Positions 1 through 8,276 of a stretch of 49,956 nucleotides of DNA are shown here, piece by piece (positions within the stretch are counted from its first letter, which is position 1; every line of letters begins with the position of its first letter). A program made the position numbers and the translations under genes. Under the pieces are notes generated by a model. That model saw nothing but the letters and a program-made list of their open reading frames with translations, was not told the DNA's origin and did no database searches. Origin of the DNA: Shewanella profunda. GTDB taxonomy: Bacteria > Pseudomonadota > Gammaproteobacteria > Enterobacterales > Shewanellaceae. Location of the stretch: positions 1 to 49,956 of the forward strand of contig NZ_JAKILG010000038.1 in assembly GCF_023283765.1 (NCBI RefSeq), in the 5' to 3' direction.

Positions 1-63
1 AAAATTCATAGCGTGCGCCTAAAGTTGTTTTGTAGATCAGATCAACAACATCAGCGCGAGTTC

Positions 64-96
64 AAAAAAATCCCCCGAATTTATCGGGGGATTTGT
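64..96. terminator. Rho-independent terminator-like hairpin
   Basis: TCCCCCGA (71-78) pairs with TCGGGGGA (84-91) around a 5-base loop. Seven A residues (64-70) precede it, so a perfect U-tract is made on the minus strand; the plus strand has only ATTTGTGT. It probably ends a gene lying left of the window or one read from the other side. Its relation to the downstream DNA is uncertain because an adapter-like sequence follows directly. Confidence 0.6.
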
Positions 97-109
97 GTAT
101 AAGAGACAG
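94..109 (+). other. Nextera/Tn5 mosaic-end-like sequence (probable library artefact)
   Basis: TGTGTATAAGAGACAG is identical to the last 16 bases of the 19-bp Tn5 mosaic end used in Nextera libraries, and 17 of 19 positions match over 91-109. A 16-base match by chance is very unlikely. It suggests that bases 1-93 were joined to the rest by an untrimmed adapter. Immediately after it, CCTAAGCGCCTTTT (111-124) looks like the 3' half of a terminator whose 5' half is missing, which fits a chimeric join. Confidence 0.75.
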
Positions 110-391
110 GCCTAAGCGCCTTTTGTTATATAAAACCAACTACCTCTATACCGTTCATGTTTAGTACCGCTTTGTATCCTATAACTCTCAATAACCCCTC
201 AGCCCTGAATAATCTGTTACCAATAAGTAACTAATTTCTATTTGGTTGCATTTTGTTAACCCACGCACTGCAAATGGCTTCATTAAAACTAAAGACTTAG
301 TGTAGAATGAGCGGCACAACAGAGGGAGAATTTGACGCGATTGATCCGACGCGTAAGTAGCCCAAGATTAATCAATTTATTAATGTTTTAA

Positions 392-411
392 CTTAGTTAG
401 GGATAACTAAG
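392..411. promoter_or_regulatory. Palindrome upstream of the polyene operon
   Basis: CTTAGTTA (392-399) and TAACTAAG (404-411) form a perfect 8-bp inverted repeat separated by GGGA, ending 30 bases before the first GTG of the cluster. It could be a dimeric-regulator operator or an mRNA hairpin in the 5' leader. A weak -10-like TAGAAT lies upstream at 303-308. No regulator gene is adjacent, so the partner is unknown. Confidence 0.4.
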
Positions 412-441
412 ACAGCTTTAAACTAGTGTCGAGGCAAAGTA

Positions 442-1191
442 GTGCAACTAACATTCAGCATTCTCTCTTGGGGCGCATGGGCTCCTCAATATCCCTTTAA
501 TGATAGCTGGCAAAGTTGGCGTAAAAACTCGGCTGAGTCGACATCGGGCACAAACACTACATCAGAACTTGACGCCACTTCCCCGGCTCTCACACACATC
601 CCGGCTATGCAACGCCGCCGTTTTAGTCGCCTAACTAAAATGATGTTAGAGGTGAGTTTTCGCTGTGGTATGGCGCAAAATTGTCGATCTATTTTTGCCT
701 CGCGCCACGGGGAACTTCCCCGCACTATCGGGTTACTCGAAGATATTATCACCAAGCAACCCTTATCTCCCTTGGGCTTTAGCCAATCGGTGCACAATAC
801 CGCCAGTGGGATTTTCGGCATAGTGGCGGCCAATACCGCACCTTCCACTTCTATCGCTGCTGGAACAGAAACACTATCCCAGGCCATGGTCGAAGCGTTT
901 GCGCAATTGCACCAATCGCCAGAACCATTATTGCTCGTATTTGGCGATGATCCCGTACCACCCGTGTACGATGAGTTCACCCAAGAAGTTGAGCTACCTT
1001 TAGCCCTAGGTTTAAAACTCGCCCCCATGGGTGCACAGTCTTCGACAAGGCTCAGAGTAAAACGAATTACCAAAGAAGAATCGTCAATAATTAATCCTCT
1101 AACCTATGGCGAATTTATCCAAGCCCTTGCCACATCAAAGGATATTTCAGGCTGTTTATCCAAGTGGCATTGGAGCCTAGAACATGTCTAG
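442..1191 (+). CDS. apeC: Aryl polyene beta-ketoacyl synthase-like chain length factor
   Basis: A 249-aa protein of the short ketoacyl-synthase-like family (Ketoacyl-synt_2 type) that heads APE clusters. In the characterised Xenorhabdus/E. coli APE systems ApeC pairs with the ketosynthase ApeO and carries no catalytic cysteine. Here the segment expected to hold the nucleophile reads VHNTASG, with no Cys, consistent with a chain length factor. The start is GTG with GAGG at 431-434, 7 bases upstream. The end overlaps the next gene by 8 bases. It is the first gene of the operon and probably sets polyene length. Confidence 0.85.
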   Translation: MQLTFSILSWGAWAPQYPFNDSWQSWRKNSAESTSGTNTTSELDATSPALTHIPAMQRRRFSRLTKMMLEVSFRCGMAQNCRSIFASRHGELPRTIGLLEDIITKQPLSPLGFSQSVHNTASGIFGIVAANTAPSTSIAAGTETLSQAMVEAFAQLHQSPEPLLLVFGDDPVPPVYDEFTQEVELPLALGLKLAPMGAQSSTRLRVKRITKEESSIINPLTYGEFIQALATSKDISGCLSKWHWSLEHV

Positions 1192-2041
1192 CCCAGCACA
1201 GAGCCAAAATAAATTGGGGCTAAATGTGGCGTACACCTTACCAGAACAGCGCCGCGCGGGATTTAGCTATCTGCCCCGCTGGCTAGGAGGCGTGAGTTGC
1301 TACATTGCCTTTGGTTTAGGGGGACTCTTAAGCTCGTTAACGATTCTGCCACTGCTGCGCTTTTGGCCCGGTACGCCGGAGGCGCGAATTATTCGGGTAC
1401 AAAGAGCCGTACATTTGATGTTTAAAGGTTTTGTCGCCATGCTCACTTGGGCGGGTGTGATTAAGGTCAGTACCCACGATGCACAAAAATTATATGATGC
1501 TAAAGGGGTTATTGTTATCGCTAACCATCCTAGTTTAGTGGATGTAGTGGTACTGATCAGCCTAATGCCCAATGCGGGCTGCATAGTCAAACAAGGTTTG
1601 TGGCGGAATCCATTTTTGCGTGGTGTAGTGTCCTGCGCTGGATATATTCCCAATCGCGGCGCCGAATTGCTGCTAGAGGATTGTCGCGAAGTACTGGCGA
1701 GGGGCACCAATTTAATTATCTTCCCCGAGGGCACGCGCACGATTTTCGCTGCGACCATTAATGACTTTGCTCGCGGTGCCGCCAATATTGCTCTTAGGGC
1801 CGAAGCAGATATTGTACCTGTGGTGCTACGTACCAATGTGCGAGGTTTGACAAAGGAGCAACCTTGGTATGAGATCCCAAGGCAAACCATGGGGATGGCC
1901 GTAGAAGTCGGCGCAACAGTTTCTTACCAAAAATACCAAGCGGCTTTAGGTGAGCATGCAAAAATGGCCCGGCAACTGACGCGGGATCTTGAATACTACT
2001 ATAAACAACAACTCGAAAATAATTATGAACTTAAACAATGA
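1184..2041 (+). CDS. apeD: 1-acylglycerol-3-phosphate acyltransferase-like protein of the aryl polyene cluster
   Basis: 285 aa, PlsC/LPLAT family. A hydrophobic N-terminal segment (about residues 36-60) likely anchors it in the inner membrane. The catalytic HX4D motif is NHPSLVD with H115 and D120, followed by a FPEGTRT substrate-binding motif near residue 180. In APE systems such enzymes are thought to attach the polyene carboxyl to a lipid. Translation is coupled: its ATG overlaps the TAG of the chain length factor, and its own end overlaps the first ACP by 17 bases. Assignment of the letter D follows APE nomenclature by position. Confidence 0.8.
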   Translation: MSSPAQSQNKLGLNVAYTLPEQRRAGFSYLPRWLGGVSCYIAFGLGGLLSSLTILPLLRFWPGTPEARIIRVQRAVHLMFKGFVAMLTWAGVIKVSTHDAQKLYDAKGVIVIANHPSLVDVVVLISLMPNAGCIVKQGLWRNPFLRGVVSCAGYIPNRGAELLLEDCREVLARGTNLIIFPEGTRTIFAATINDFARGAANIALRAEADIVPVVLRTNVRGLTKEQPWYEIPRQTMGMAVEVGATVSYQKYQAALGEHAKMARQLTRDLEYYYKQQLENNYELKQ

Positions 2042-2279
2042 AATAAAGCAGTTAATCATCGACTGTCTCGATCTAGAAGATGTCAGTATTGATGATATTG
2101 AAACCGATGCACCGCTATTTGGTGAAGGTCTTGGCTTAGATTCTATCGACGCCCTAGAGCTAGGTTTAGCCATCAAGAAAAAATTTGATGTCAAAATCGA
2201 AGCCAATTCGGATGCCACTAAGGCCCATTTTCACAGTGTTGCCAGCTTAGCTCGCTTTATCGAATCACAGCGTCCATAG
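2025..2279 (+). CDS. apeE: Acyl carrier protein 1 of aryl polyene synthesis
   Basis: 84-aa acidic ACP with the phosphopantetheine site GLGLDSIDALEL (Ser40). I chose the ATG at 2025, inside the end of the acyltransferase gene, because the resulting protein has normal ACP length; longer frames from TTG 1989 would add a non-conserved tail. No strong Shine-Dalgarno is visible, so translation is probably coupled. APE systems carry two ACPs that accept starter, malonyl and polyene intermediates. Confidence 0.88.
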   Translation: MNLNNEIKQLIIDCLDLEDVSIDDIETDAPLFGEGLGLDSIDALELGLAIKKKFDVKIEANSDATKAHFHSVASLARFIESQRP

Positions 2280-2288
2280 GAGAGGAAT

Positions 2289-2537
2289 ATGCAAAGTCGT
2301 GAACAAATCCTCACTATGCTAACCACTATTTTAGTGGATGAATTCGAAGTCGATGCCGAGGCGATTACGCCTGAGGCCAAACTGTATGAGGAACTCGATC
2401 TCGACAGTATCGATGCCGTCGATCTCGTGATTAAGCTACAGCAACTAACAGGTAAAAAGATCCAACCCGATGAATTTAAATCAGTTCGCACAGTCAACGA
2501 TGTGATCAATGCCATCGAAGGGTTAGTTAAAGACTAA
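2289..2537 (+). CDS. apeF: Acyl carrier protein 2 of aryl polyene synthesis
   Basis: 82 aa, acidic, with phosphopantetheine attachment at LDLDSIDAVDL (Ser40). AGGAG at 2280-2284 gives a good ribosome binding site. It is clearly diverged from the preceding ACP, as in other APE clusters where the two ACPs have separate roles. Its TAA overlaps the ATG of the next gene (TAATG). No phosphopantetheinyl transferase gene is present in the visible cluster, so activation must come from elsewhere in the genome. Confidence 0.88.
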   Translation: MQSREQILTMLTTILVDEFEVDAEAITPEAKLYEELDLDSIDAVDLVIKLQQLTGKKIQPDEFKSVRTVNDVINAIEGLVKD

Positions 2538-3085
2538 TGCGAGCCTTGCTACAGGTCTTAACCGGCCTAACATTGCTGGCCTACCCCGTTGCCGTGTACT
2601 TAGGGCTCAATTATTTGCCCGCTGGCACTATCGCCTTAGCATTATGTTTATTGCTGATAGTTCGTTTAATGCTACAAAAGCAAAGGATTAAGACGTTAGC
2701 TTTGCCGCTACTGGTCGGGATAGTCCTTACTGCGGGCAGTTTTTTTGCCAAACGTAGCGACTGGCTACTGTATTATCCTGTGGTGATCAACCTGACTATG
2801 CTGGCCCTGTTCAGCTATTCACTACACAGCGGCCCTAGCATGATAGAGCGTTTAGCGCGCTTGAAAGAACCCGATTTACCGGATGAAGCCATTGTATATC
2901 TTAAAAAAGTCACTCTACTTTGGTGCGGCTTATTTATCTTCAATGGCACTATGGCGGCTTACACCGCTGGCTTTACTAGCTTAGCAACCTGGACCTTGTA
3001 TAACGGTTTGATTGCATACGTACTCATGGGACTGCTCCTCGGTGGGGAATGGTTATATCGCAGCTTTTGGTTGAAGAAAACATGA
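2537..3085 (+). CDS. apeG: Membrane protein of the aryl polyene cluster (COG4648-like)
   Basis: 182-aa integral membrane protein with about five hydrophobic segments (roughly residues 5-25, 28-45, 52-70, 78-95, 128-172). It belongs to the conserved membrane proteins found between the ACPs and the AMP-ligase in APE and xanthomonadin clusters; a biochemical role is not known to me. Start by TAATG overlap with the ACP gene; the end overlaps the ATG of the ligase gene (ATGA). Confidence 0.75.
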   Translation: MRALLQVLTGLTLLAYPVAVYLGLNYLPAGTIALALCLLLIVRLMLQKQRIKTLALPLLVGIVLTAGSFFAKRSDWLLYYPVVINLTMLALFSYSLHSGPSMIERLARLKEPDLPDEAIVYLKKVTLLWCGLFIFNGTMAAYTAGFTSLATWTLYNGLIAYVLMGLLLGGEWLYRSFWLKKT

Positions 3086-4446
3086 CACAGCTACTCAAAA
3101 ACTGGTTAACCCAAGGGCCATTCGCCCAACAACTGATCAGCTTTAATCACCACGACATAGTCACAGGTGCATTATTTACCAATCAGGTGGCGTATTTTTA
3201 CGAGCAACTGCTGGCAGCACCAGAGAAAAAATGGCTGCTCGCCAGTGATACCAGCGATCTATTTGCCGTCGGTTTATGTGCGGCGCTGTTAGCCGGCAAG
3301 GAAATTATCCTGCCAGCCAATACCCAAACGGGTACGCTAAGCGAGTTAACCCATCAGTTTGAAGGCATATTGTCGGACAAGCCATTATGTGAAAGTCAGG
3401 CCTTTATTCTACTGAGAAAAGAGCTGAGCCTGCCGAGTAAACCTTGGCCGGCAAGCGAGGCTATCGGTGAACTTGTGCTCTTTACCTCCGGCAGCAGTGG
3501 CGAACCTAAAGCGATTCGTAAAACATTAAGGCAGTTAGATGTCGAAGTCTCGGTGCTCGAACATACCTTTGCCGAGCATTTACCCCATTGCAGCGTGGTT
3601 TCAACGGTTTCCCATCAGCATATTTACGGCTTGTTATTCAAGATTTTGTGGCCGCTCGCCGCCAGTCGGCCGTTTTTAAGCGAGCAAATTGAATACCCAG
3701 AAACCTTAAGCTATTACACTGCTTTACTGCCAAACCTGTGTTTAATCAGTAGCCCGGCCCAGCTATCGCGTTTACCTAAAGCCTTGGAGCACGAAAAACA
3801 ACTGCGCTCACCTAGCTTAGTATTTAGCTCGGGTGGACCCTTAAGTTTTGCGGCGGCTCAAGGGATCAGCCAATGCTATGGTCATCTGCCCATCGAAATA
3901 TTTGGCAGCACAGAAACGGGCGGCATCGCCTATCGCCGTCAGCATGAGGCGGATGAACCTTGGCAAGTATTTGAACGCATCTCGATAGACCAAGATCCGT
4001 CCGACGGCGCCTTGCTGCTGAAATCGCCCTATTTAGACGACGATGAATGGCTGCGCTGCGAAGATAAAATCGAACCCACTCGTAACGGCCAGTTTAGGCT
4101 CAAGGGTAGGCTCGATCGCATCGTTAAGATTGAAGAAAAGCGTCTGTCGCTGACGCAAATGGAAACACTCCTGTGCAGCCACGCCTATGTTGAGCAAGCC
4201 GCACTTGTGGTATTGCCGCAGTTTAAATCCCAACTGGGCGCGGTGGTAACCCTGTCTGAAATAGGCCAAAAAGTACTCCAAGATCAGGGTAAACTCAGTA
4301 TTAACAATGCTCTAAAGTCACATTTACTGACGCAATTTGAGCGAGTCACACTGCCGCGCCGCTGGCGTTACCCCGATATTTTACCGCTGAACACTCAGGG
4401 TAAGCGTGTCACTGCCCAGTTAGTCGAGTTATTTGATCATGATTAA
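3082..4446 (+). CDS. apeH: AMP-dependent aryl-acid:ACP ligase
   Basis: 454-aa member of the ANL adenylate-forming family. The ATP loop is TSGSSGEPK (residues 135-143), followed by FGSTETGG and the C-terminal hinge GRLDRIVKIEEKRLS with the expected catalytic Lys region. It would activate an aromatic starter acid and load it on an ACP. With a tyrosine-ammonia-lyase-like gene in the same operon, 4-coumarate is a plausible starter, although 4-hydroxybenzoate is used in characterised APE systems. I chose ATG 3082 (ATGA overlap with the membrane protein) over an upstream frame start at 3049. Confidence 0.85.
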   Translation: MTQLLKNWLTQGPFAQQLISFNHHDIVTGALFTNQVAYFYEQLLAAPEKKWLLASDTSDLFAVGLCAALLAGKEIILPANTQTGTLSELTHQFEGILSDKPLCESQAFILLRKELSLPSKPWPASEAIGELVLFTSGSSGEPKAIRKTLRQLDVEVSVLEHTFAEHLPHCSVVSTVSHQHIYGLLFKILWPLAASRPFLSEQIEYPETLSYYTALLPNLCLISSPAQLSRLPKALEHEKQLRSPSLVFSSGGPLSFAAAQGISQCYGHLPIEIFGSTETGGIAYRRQHEADEPWQVFERISIDQDPSDGALLLKSPYLDDDEWLRCEDKIEPTRNGQFRLKGRLDRIVKIEEKRLSLTQMETLLCSHAYVEQAALVVLPQFKSQLGAVVTLSEIGQKVLQDQGKLSINNALKSHLLTQFERVTLPRRWRYPDILPLNTQGKRVTAQLVELFDHD

Positions 4447-4852
4447 ATCGAGTTTACCGCCGATCCTGCATTCCAATATCGGCATTGATAACATTGAATT
4501 ACGCCTACTCGTGGCGGCCGACCTTGAGTCTTTTAAGGGTCATTTTCCCGAGCAAGCCGTGCTGCCTGGCGTAACTCAATTAGATTGGGCCGTGCGTTTA
4601 GGTTGCCAACATTTCGGCTATTGCGAAGCCGTAGCCAACTTAGAAGTGCTTAAGTTTCAGCAACTCATACTGCCGGGACAAGAAGTCACCTTAAGCATTA
4701 GCAATAATGCCGCTAAGGGGAAACTCACCTTCGCCTATTGCGATGGTGATAACCGCTATGCATCAGGCCGTATCGCCTTCGATACCACGCCCGTTAACAG
4801 CAAGCTTTCTGATGCCAACGATACCATCAAGAATGGAGCGAGCCAGTGCTAA
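4439..4852 (+). CDS. apeI: Hot-dog 3-hydroxyacyl-ACP dehydratase
   Basis: 137-aa FabA/FabZ-like hot-dog fold protein. The catalytic-helix segment reads GHFPEQAVLPGVTQLDW with His35 at the usual position. In APE systems ApeI acts as a heteromer with ApeP (here 15210-15743) to dehydrate 3-hydroxy intermediates so that double bonds stay conjugated. ATG at 4439 overlaps the ligase stop; a TTG two codons upstream is less likely. GGAG at 4835-4838 near its end serves the next gene. Confidence 0.82.
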   Translation: MIKSSLPPILHSNIGIDNIELRLLVAADLESFKGHFPEQAVLPGVTQLDWAVRLGCQHFGYCEAVANLEVLKFQQLILPGQEVTLSISNNAAKGKLTFAYCDGDNRYASGRIAFDTTPVNSKLSDANDTIKNGASQC

Positions 4853-6705
4853 CGCCACCCAGCGACCTCGTTGAGTCGGTGCCAATCAAGCTCGCCTTAG
4901 TGATCCCCAATTACAATCACAGCGCCGCGATCGCCCATACCTTGGCCGAACTCGCCCGATTTAATCTGCCCTGTTATTTGATTGATGATGGCAGCAATGA
5001 CGAGACGCACTATCTGCTGCAGACCTTAGCCCAAACATATCCTTGGGTGACCCTGCTGCAACATCCCTACAATCGTGGCAAGGGCGCCGCCGTGATGACG
5101 GGCCTACGCCGAGCCTACCGCGATGGCTTTAGTCATGCACTGCAGGTCGATGCCGATGGTCAACATAATCTGGCTGATATTCCGGCTATGATAGCAAGGG
5201 CGCAGGCTAAACCCGATGCGCTGATTTCAGGCAAACCCGAGTACGATGAATCCGTGCCTAAGGGCAGGTTCTATGGCCGCTACTTAACCCATTTTTGGGT
5301 ATGGGTCGAAACTTTAAGTTTTGATATTCAAGATTCTATGTGTGGCTTTCGCGTTTATCCACTGGCCGCCACCGAACGGTTATTGTGTCAGCAGGCATTA
5401 ACGGAGCGAATGGATTTTGATATCGAAATCCTCGTAAAACTCTACTGGCAAGGGGTGGAGATTTTATTCCAACCGACTAAGGTCATCTATCCCGAAGGCG
5501 GTGTTAGCCACTTCCAAGGTGTGGCCGACAATGTGCGCATCACCAAACTGCACACTAAACTGTTTTTCGGCATGTTAAAACGCCTGCCTTGGCTATTGAA
5601 GCGCAAGCCGCAGCGACAAGCCGCACAAACTTCCGATGGTTCATCAGACCTAAAATCAACTTCAGCTCCCCATTGGTCAGGCATGAAGGAGCGCGGCAGC
5701 TACTGGGGCATAAAACTGTTAGTCGAGAGCTATCGCTTTGGTGGCCATTGGTTGTGCCGTGCCATTATGTACCCTGTGATTTGCTATTTCTTCCTCACAG
5801 GCAGAGTCACCCGTGAAGCCTCATTAGATTTTCTGCGCCGGGTGCAAAAACTTGAGCCGCAACATCCTAAGCTCAATCAGCCAGTAGGCTGGCGCGATAG
5901 CTTGAATCACTTTCTAGCCTTTGGAAATGCAGCAGTCGATAGAATCGATGCTTGGTGCGATCGCATCCAATTGAGCCAAGTGGATTTTCCCGATCGCCAA
6001 GTATTAGTCGATCAGCTCGAAAGCGGCAAAGGCGCAGTGTTATTGGTGTCTCACCTTGGTAATTTAGAACTCTGCCGCGCCATTTCCATCCACCAGCGCA
6101 AGGTCAAAGTAAATGTCATGGTGTTAACTAGCCATGCGGAAAACTTTAATAAAGTACTCAAACAGTTAAACCCAGATAGTACGCTCAATCTTATTCAAGT
6201 GACCGAGCTTAACCCAGCGACATCTATGTTGCTGCAGCAAAAGATAGAAGACGGCGAACTGGTGGTGATTGCGGGCGATAGAACTTCATCTAATACCCAA
6301 GGTCGCGTGGTGTACGCGCCGTTTATGGGTCAAGATGCTGCTTTCCCGCAGGGGCCATTTATTCTGGCAGGCTTACTCGATTGTCCCGTATTTTTAATGT
6401 TTTGCCTGCGGGAACAGGGCCGTTATCGGGTGCATTTAGAACACTTCGCCGAGACGCTTAAAGGCCCAAGAGCAGGCAGAATGGACAGATTACAGCAGGC
6501 GGTAAATCGCTACAGCGAACGTTTAGAATACTTTGCCAGACGCGAGCCTTTGCAATGGTTTAACTTCTTCGATTTTTGGCACACGGACAGCGAGCTTAAG
6601 CGCACCTCATCTCATTTAGTACAACCTAATTCTGTACAAACAACTTCAGAATCATCGCAGATCCCAGAGCAGGATCATAAGACAGACAGGACAAGTCATT
6701 CATGA
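4846..6705 (+). CDS. apeJ: Bifunctional family 2 glycosyltransferase / LpxL-type acyltransferase fusion
   Basis: 619 aa in two enzyme domains. Residues ~15-235 are a GT2 glycosyltransferase with PNYN, LIDDGSNDE and the DXD-type DADGQH (102-107). After a ~45-residue linker, residues ~285-570 form a lauroyl/myristoyl-acyltransferase (LpxL/HtrB) domain with HX4E as HLGNLE (His403). This fusion is typical of APE clusters and probably joins the polyene to a glycosylated lipid head group in the outer membrane. GTG start at 4846 with GGAG 8 bases upstream. The stop overlaps the ATG of the ammonia-lyase. The last 35 residues are polar and probably disordered. Confidence 0.85.
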   Translation: MLTPPSDLVESVPIKLALVIPNYNHSAAIAHTLAELARFNLPCYLIDDGSNDETHYLLQTLAQTYPWVTLLQHPYNRGKGAAVMTGLRRAYRDGFSHALQVDADGQHNLADIPAMIARAQAKPDALISGKPEYDESVPKGRFYGRYLTHFWVWVETLSFDIQDSMCGFRVYPLAATERLLCQQALTERMDFDIEILVKLYWQGVEILFQPTKVIYPEGGVSHFQGVADNVRITKLHTKLFFGMLKRLPWLLKRKPQRQAAQTSDGSSDLKSTSAPHWSGMKERGSYWGIKLLVESYRFGGHWLCRAIMYPVICYFFLTGRVTREASLDFLRRVQKLEPQHPKLNQPVGWRDSLNHFLAFGNAAVDRIDAWCDRIQLSQVDFPDRQVLVDQLESGKGAVLLVSHLGNLELCRAISIHQRKVKVNVMVLTSHAENFNKVLKQLNPDSTLNLIQVTELNPATSMLLQQKIEDGELVVIAGDRTSSNTQGRVVYAPFMGQDAAFPQGPFILAGLLDCPVFLMFCLREQGRYRVHLEHFAETLKGPRAGRMDRLQQAVNRYSERLEYFARREPLQWFNFFDFWHTDSELKRTSSHLVQPNSVQTTSESSQIPEQDHKTDRTSHS

Positions 6706-8276
6706 GCCACACCCAAGCCGCCGACTCAAAGAATCAATCAGACTTACAGACTGTTGAGCTCGGCCGTCAATTTCTCACCTTAGAACAGGTGGTTGCCGTC
6801 GCTAAAGGCGCAAAGGTTAAACTCTGTGATGATGCGGATTATCAAGAATATATTCAAAAAGGTGCACGCTTTATCGATAGCCTGCTACACGAAGAAGGCG
6901 TGGTCTATGGCGTAACAACTGGTTATGGCGACTCTTGCACAGTCAATGTGAGCTTAGATTTAGTCCACGAATTGCCACTGCATTTAACCCGCTTCCACGG
7001 CTGCGGTTTAGGCGAGACCTTAAGCATAATGCAGGCCCGTGCTGTGATGGTCTGCCGCTTAAATTCCTTAGCTTTTGGCAAATCGGGCGTGACCTATGAG
7101 CTATTAAAGCGCATCGAAACCTTGCTGAATCTCAACATAGTGCCCGTTATCCCAGAGGAAGGTTCGGTCGGCGCCAGCGGCGACTTAACGCCGCTATCAT
7201 ACTTGGCCGCCGTGTTAGTCGGTGAGCGCGAGGTGATTTACCAAGGTAAGCGCCAATCGACTCAAGATGTGTTCGCAAAGCTTAACATCACCCCGCACGT
7301 ACTGCGGCCGAAGGAAGGCTTAGCCCTGATGAACGGTACGGCGGTAATGACAGCATTGGCCTGTTTAGCCTTTGATCGCGCTCAATATCTTGCACGCTTA
7401 AGTAGCCGCATTACCGCTATGGCCTCGTTAACCCTTAAAGGCAACTCGAATCATTTTGATGAAATCTTATTTGCCGCTAAACCGCATCCGGGGCAAAACC
7501 AAATCGCCACTTGGATACGTGAAGATTTAAATCACCACGAACATCCGCGCAATTCAGACAGGCTGCAGGACAGATATTCCATCCGCTGCGCGCCGCACAT
7601 TATCGGCGTGTTGCAGGATGCATTGCCGTTTATGCGTCAGTTTATCGAAACCGAAGTCAACAGCGCCAACGACAATCCGATTGTCGACGGCGAAGGCGAG
7701 CATATTCTCCACGGTGGTCATTTCTACGGCGGCCATATCGCCTTTGCGATGGATTCATTAAAAAATACTGTGGCGAACTTAGCCGATCTTATCGATCGCC
7801 AAATGGCGCTAGTGATGGATCCTAAATTTAACAATGGCTTGCCAGCCAACTTATCCGGCTCAATAGGAGCCCGCCGCGCCATTAATCACGGCTTTAAGGC
7901 TGTGCAAATTGGCGTATCGGCTTGGACGGCAGAAGCGCTCAAGCACACTATGCCCGCTAGCGTGTTCTCACGCTCGACCGAATGCCATAACCAAGACAAG
8001 GTGAGCATGGGCACTATCGCCGCCCGCGACTGTATGCGCGTACTGCAATTGACCGAACAAGTCGCCGCAGCAGCCTTGCTCGCCATGACCCAAGGTATTG
8101 GCCTGCGTATCGCCCAAAATGAGCTGGATGAAGCCTCGCTCACACCTTCATTGGCGAAAACCCTCGCTCAAGTGCGCGGTGATTTTGAGACCTTAATTGA
8201 AGACAGACCGCTCGAAGCCGTGCTGCGCAAAACCGTTGCCAAGATCCAAGCGGGTGAATGGGAAGTGTGCCGATGA
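6702..8276 (+). CDS. MIO-type aromatic amino acid ammonia-lyase (tyrosine type predicted)
   Basis: 524 aa, histidine/phenylalanine/tyrosine ammonia-lyase family. The ASG triad that cyclises to the MIO cofactor is at 158-160 in GSVGASGDLTPLS, and the loop tyrosine is Y69 in VYGVTTGYG. The selectivity pair is His94-Leu95 (LPLHLTR); in this family His-Leu marks tyrosine, Phe-Leu phenylalanine, and Ser-His histidine. I therefore infer tyrosine to 4-coumarate. Its place between the glycosyltransferase and thioesterase, with ATGA overlaps on both sides, ties it to the aryl head group. Histidine activity cannot be excluded without assay. Confidence 0.82.
   Translation: MSHTQAADSKNQSDLQTVELGRQFLTLEQVVAVAKGAKVKLCDDADYQEYIQKGARFIDSLLHEEGVVYGVTTGYGDSCTVNVSLDLVHELPLHLTRFHGCGLGETLSIMQARAVMVCRLNSLAFGKSGVTYELLKRIETLLNLNIVPVIPEEGSVGASGDLTPLSYLAAVLVGEREVIYQGKRQSTQDVFAKLNITPHVLRPKEGLALMNGTAVMTALACLAFDRAQYLARLSSRITAMASLTLKGNSNHFDEILFAAKPHPGQNQIATWIREDLNHHEHPRNSDRLQDRYSIRCAPHIIGVLQDALPFMRQFIETEVNSANDNPIVDGEGEHILHGGHFYGGHIAFAMDSLKNTVANLADLIDRQMALVMDPKFNNGLPANLSGSIGARRAINHGFKAVQIGVSAWTAEALKHTMPASVFSRSTECHNQDKVSMGTIAARDCMRVLQLTEQVAAAALLAMTQGIGLRIAQNELDEASLTPSLAKTLAQVRGDFETLIEDRPLEAVLRKTVAKIQAGEWEVCR

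Larger units (their letters stand above)
1..441. other. Left-edge region without a clear gene
   Basis: No convincing coding region is seen before the polyene cluster. It holds a G/C-rich hairpin (64-96), a stretch matching the Nextera mosaic end (94-109), and the probable leader of the downstream operon (about 240-441), including an 8-bp inverted repeat at 392-411. A 17-codon frame from ATG 307 to TAG 360 exists but has no ribosome binding site. Open reading through the first 60 bases is too short to identify. Confidence 0.6.

Noticed and set aside
1..61. Minus-strand frame ending in LGARYEF that looks like an outer-membrane protein C-terminus
   Set aside because: A TGA lies just upstream at 62-64, only ~20 codons are open, and this stretch may not belong to the locus.
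307..360. 17-codon ORF in the polyene operon leader as a leader peptide
   Set aside because: No ribosome binding site, no run of regulatory codons, and it overlaps the possible -10 element.
486..1073. Long open frame on the minus strand opposite apeC
   Set aside because: Shadow of a GC-balanced coding gene; no family resemblance and no ribosome binding site.
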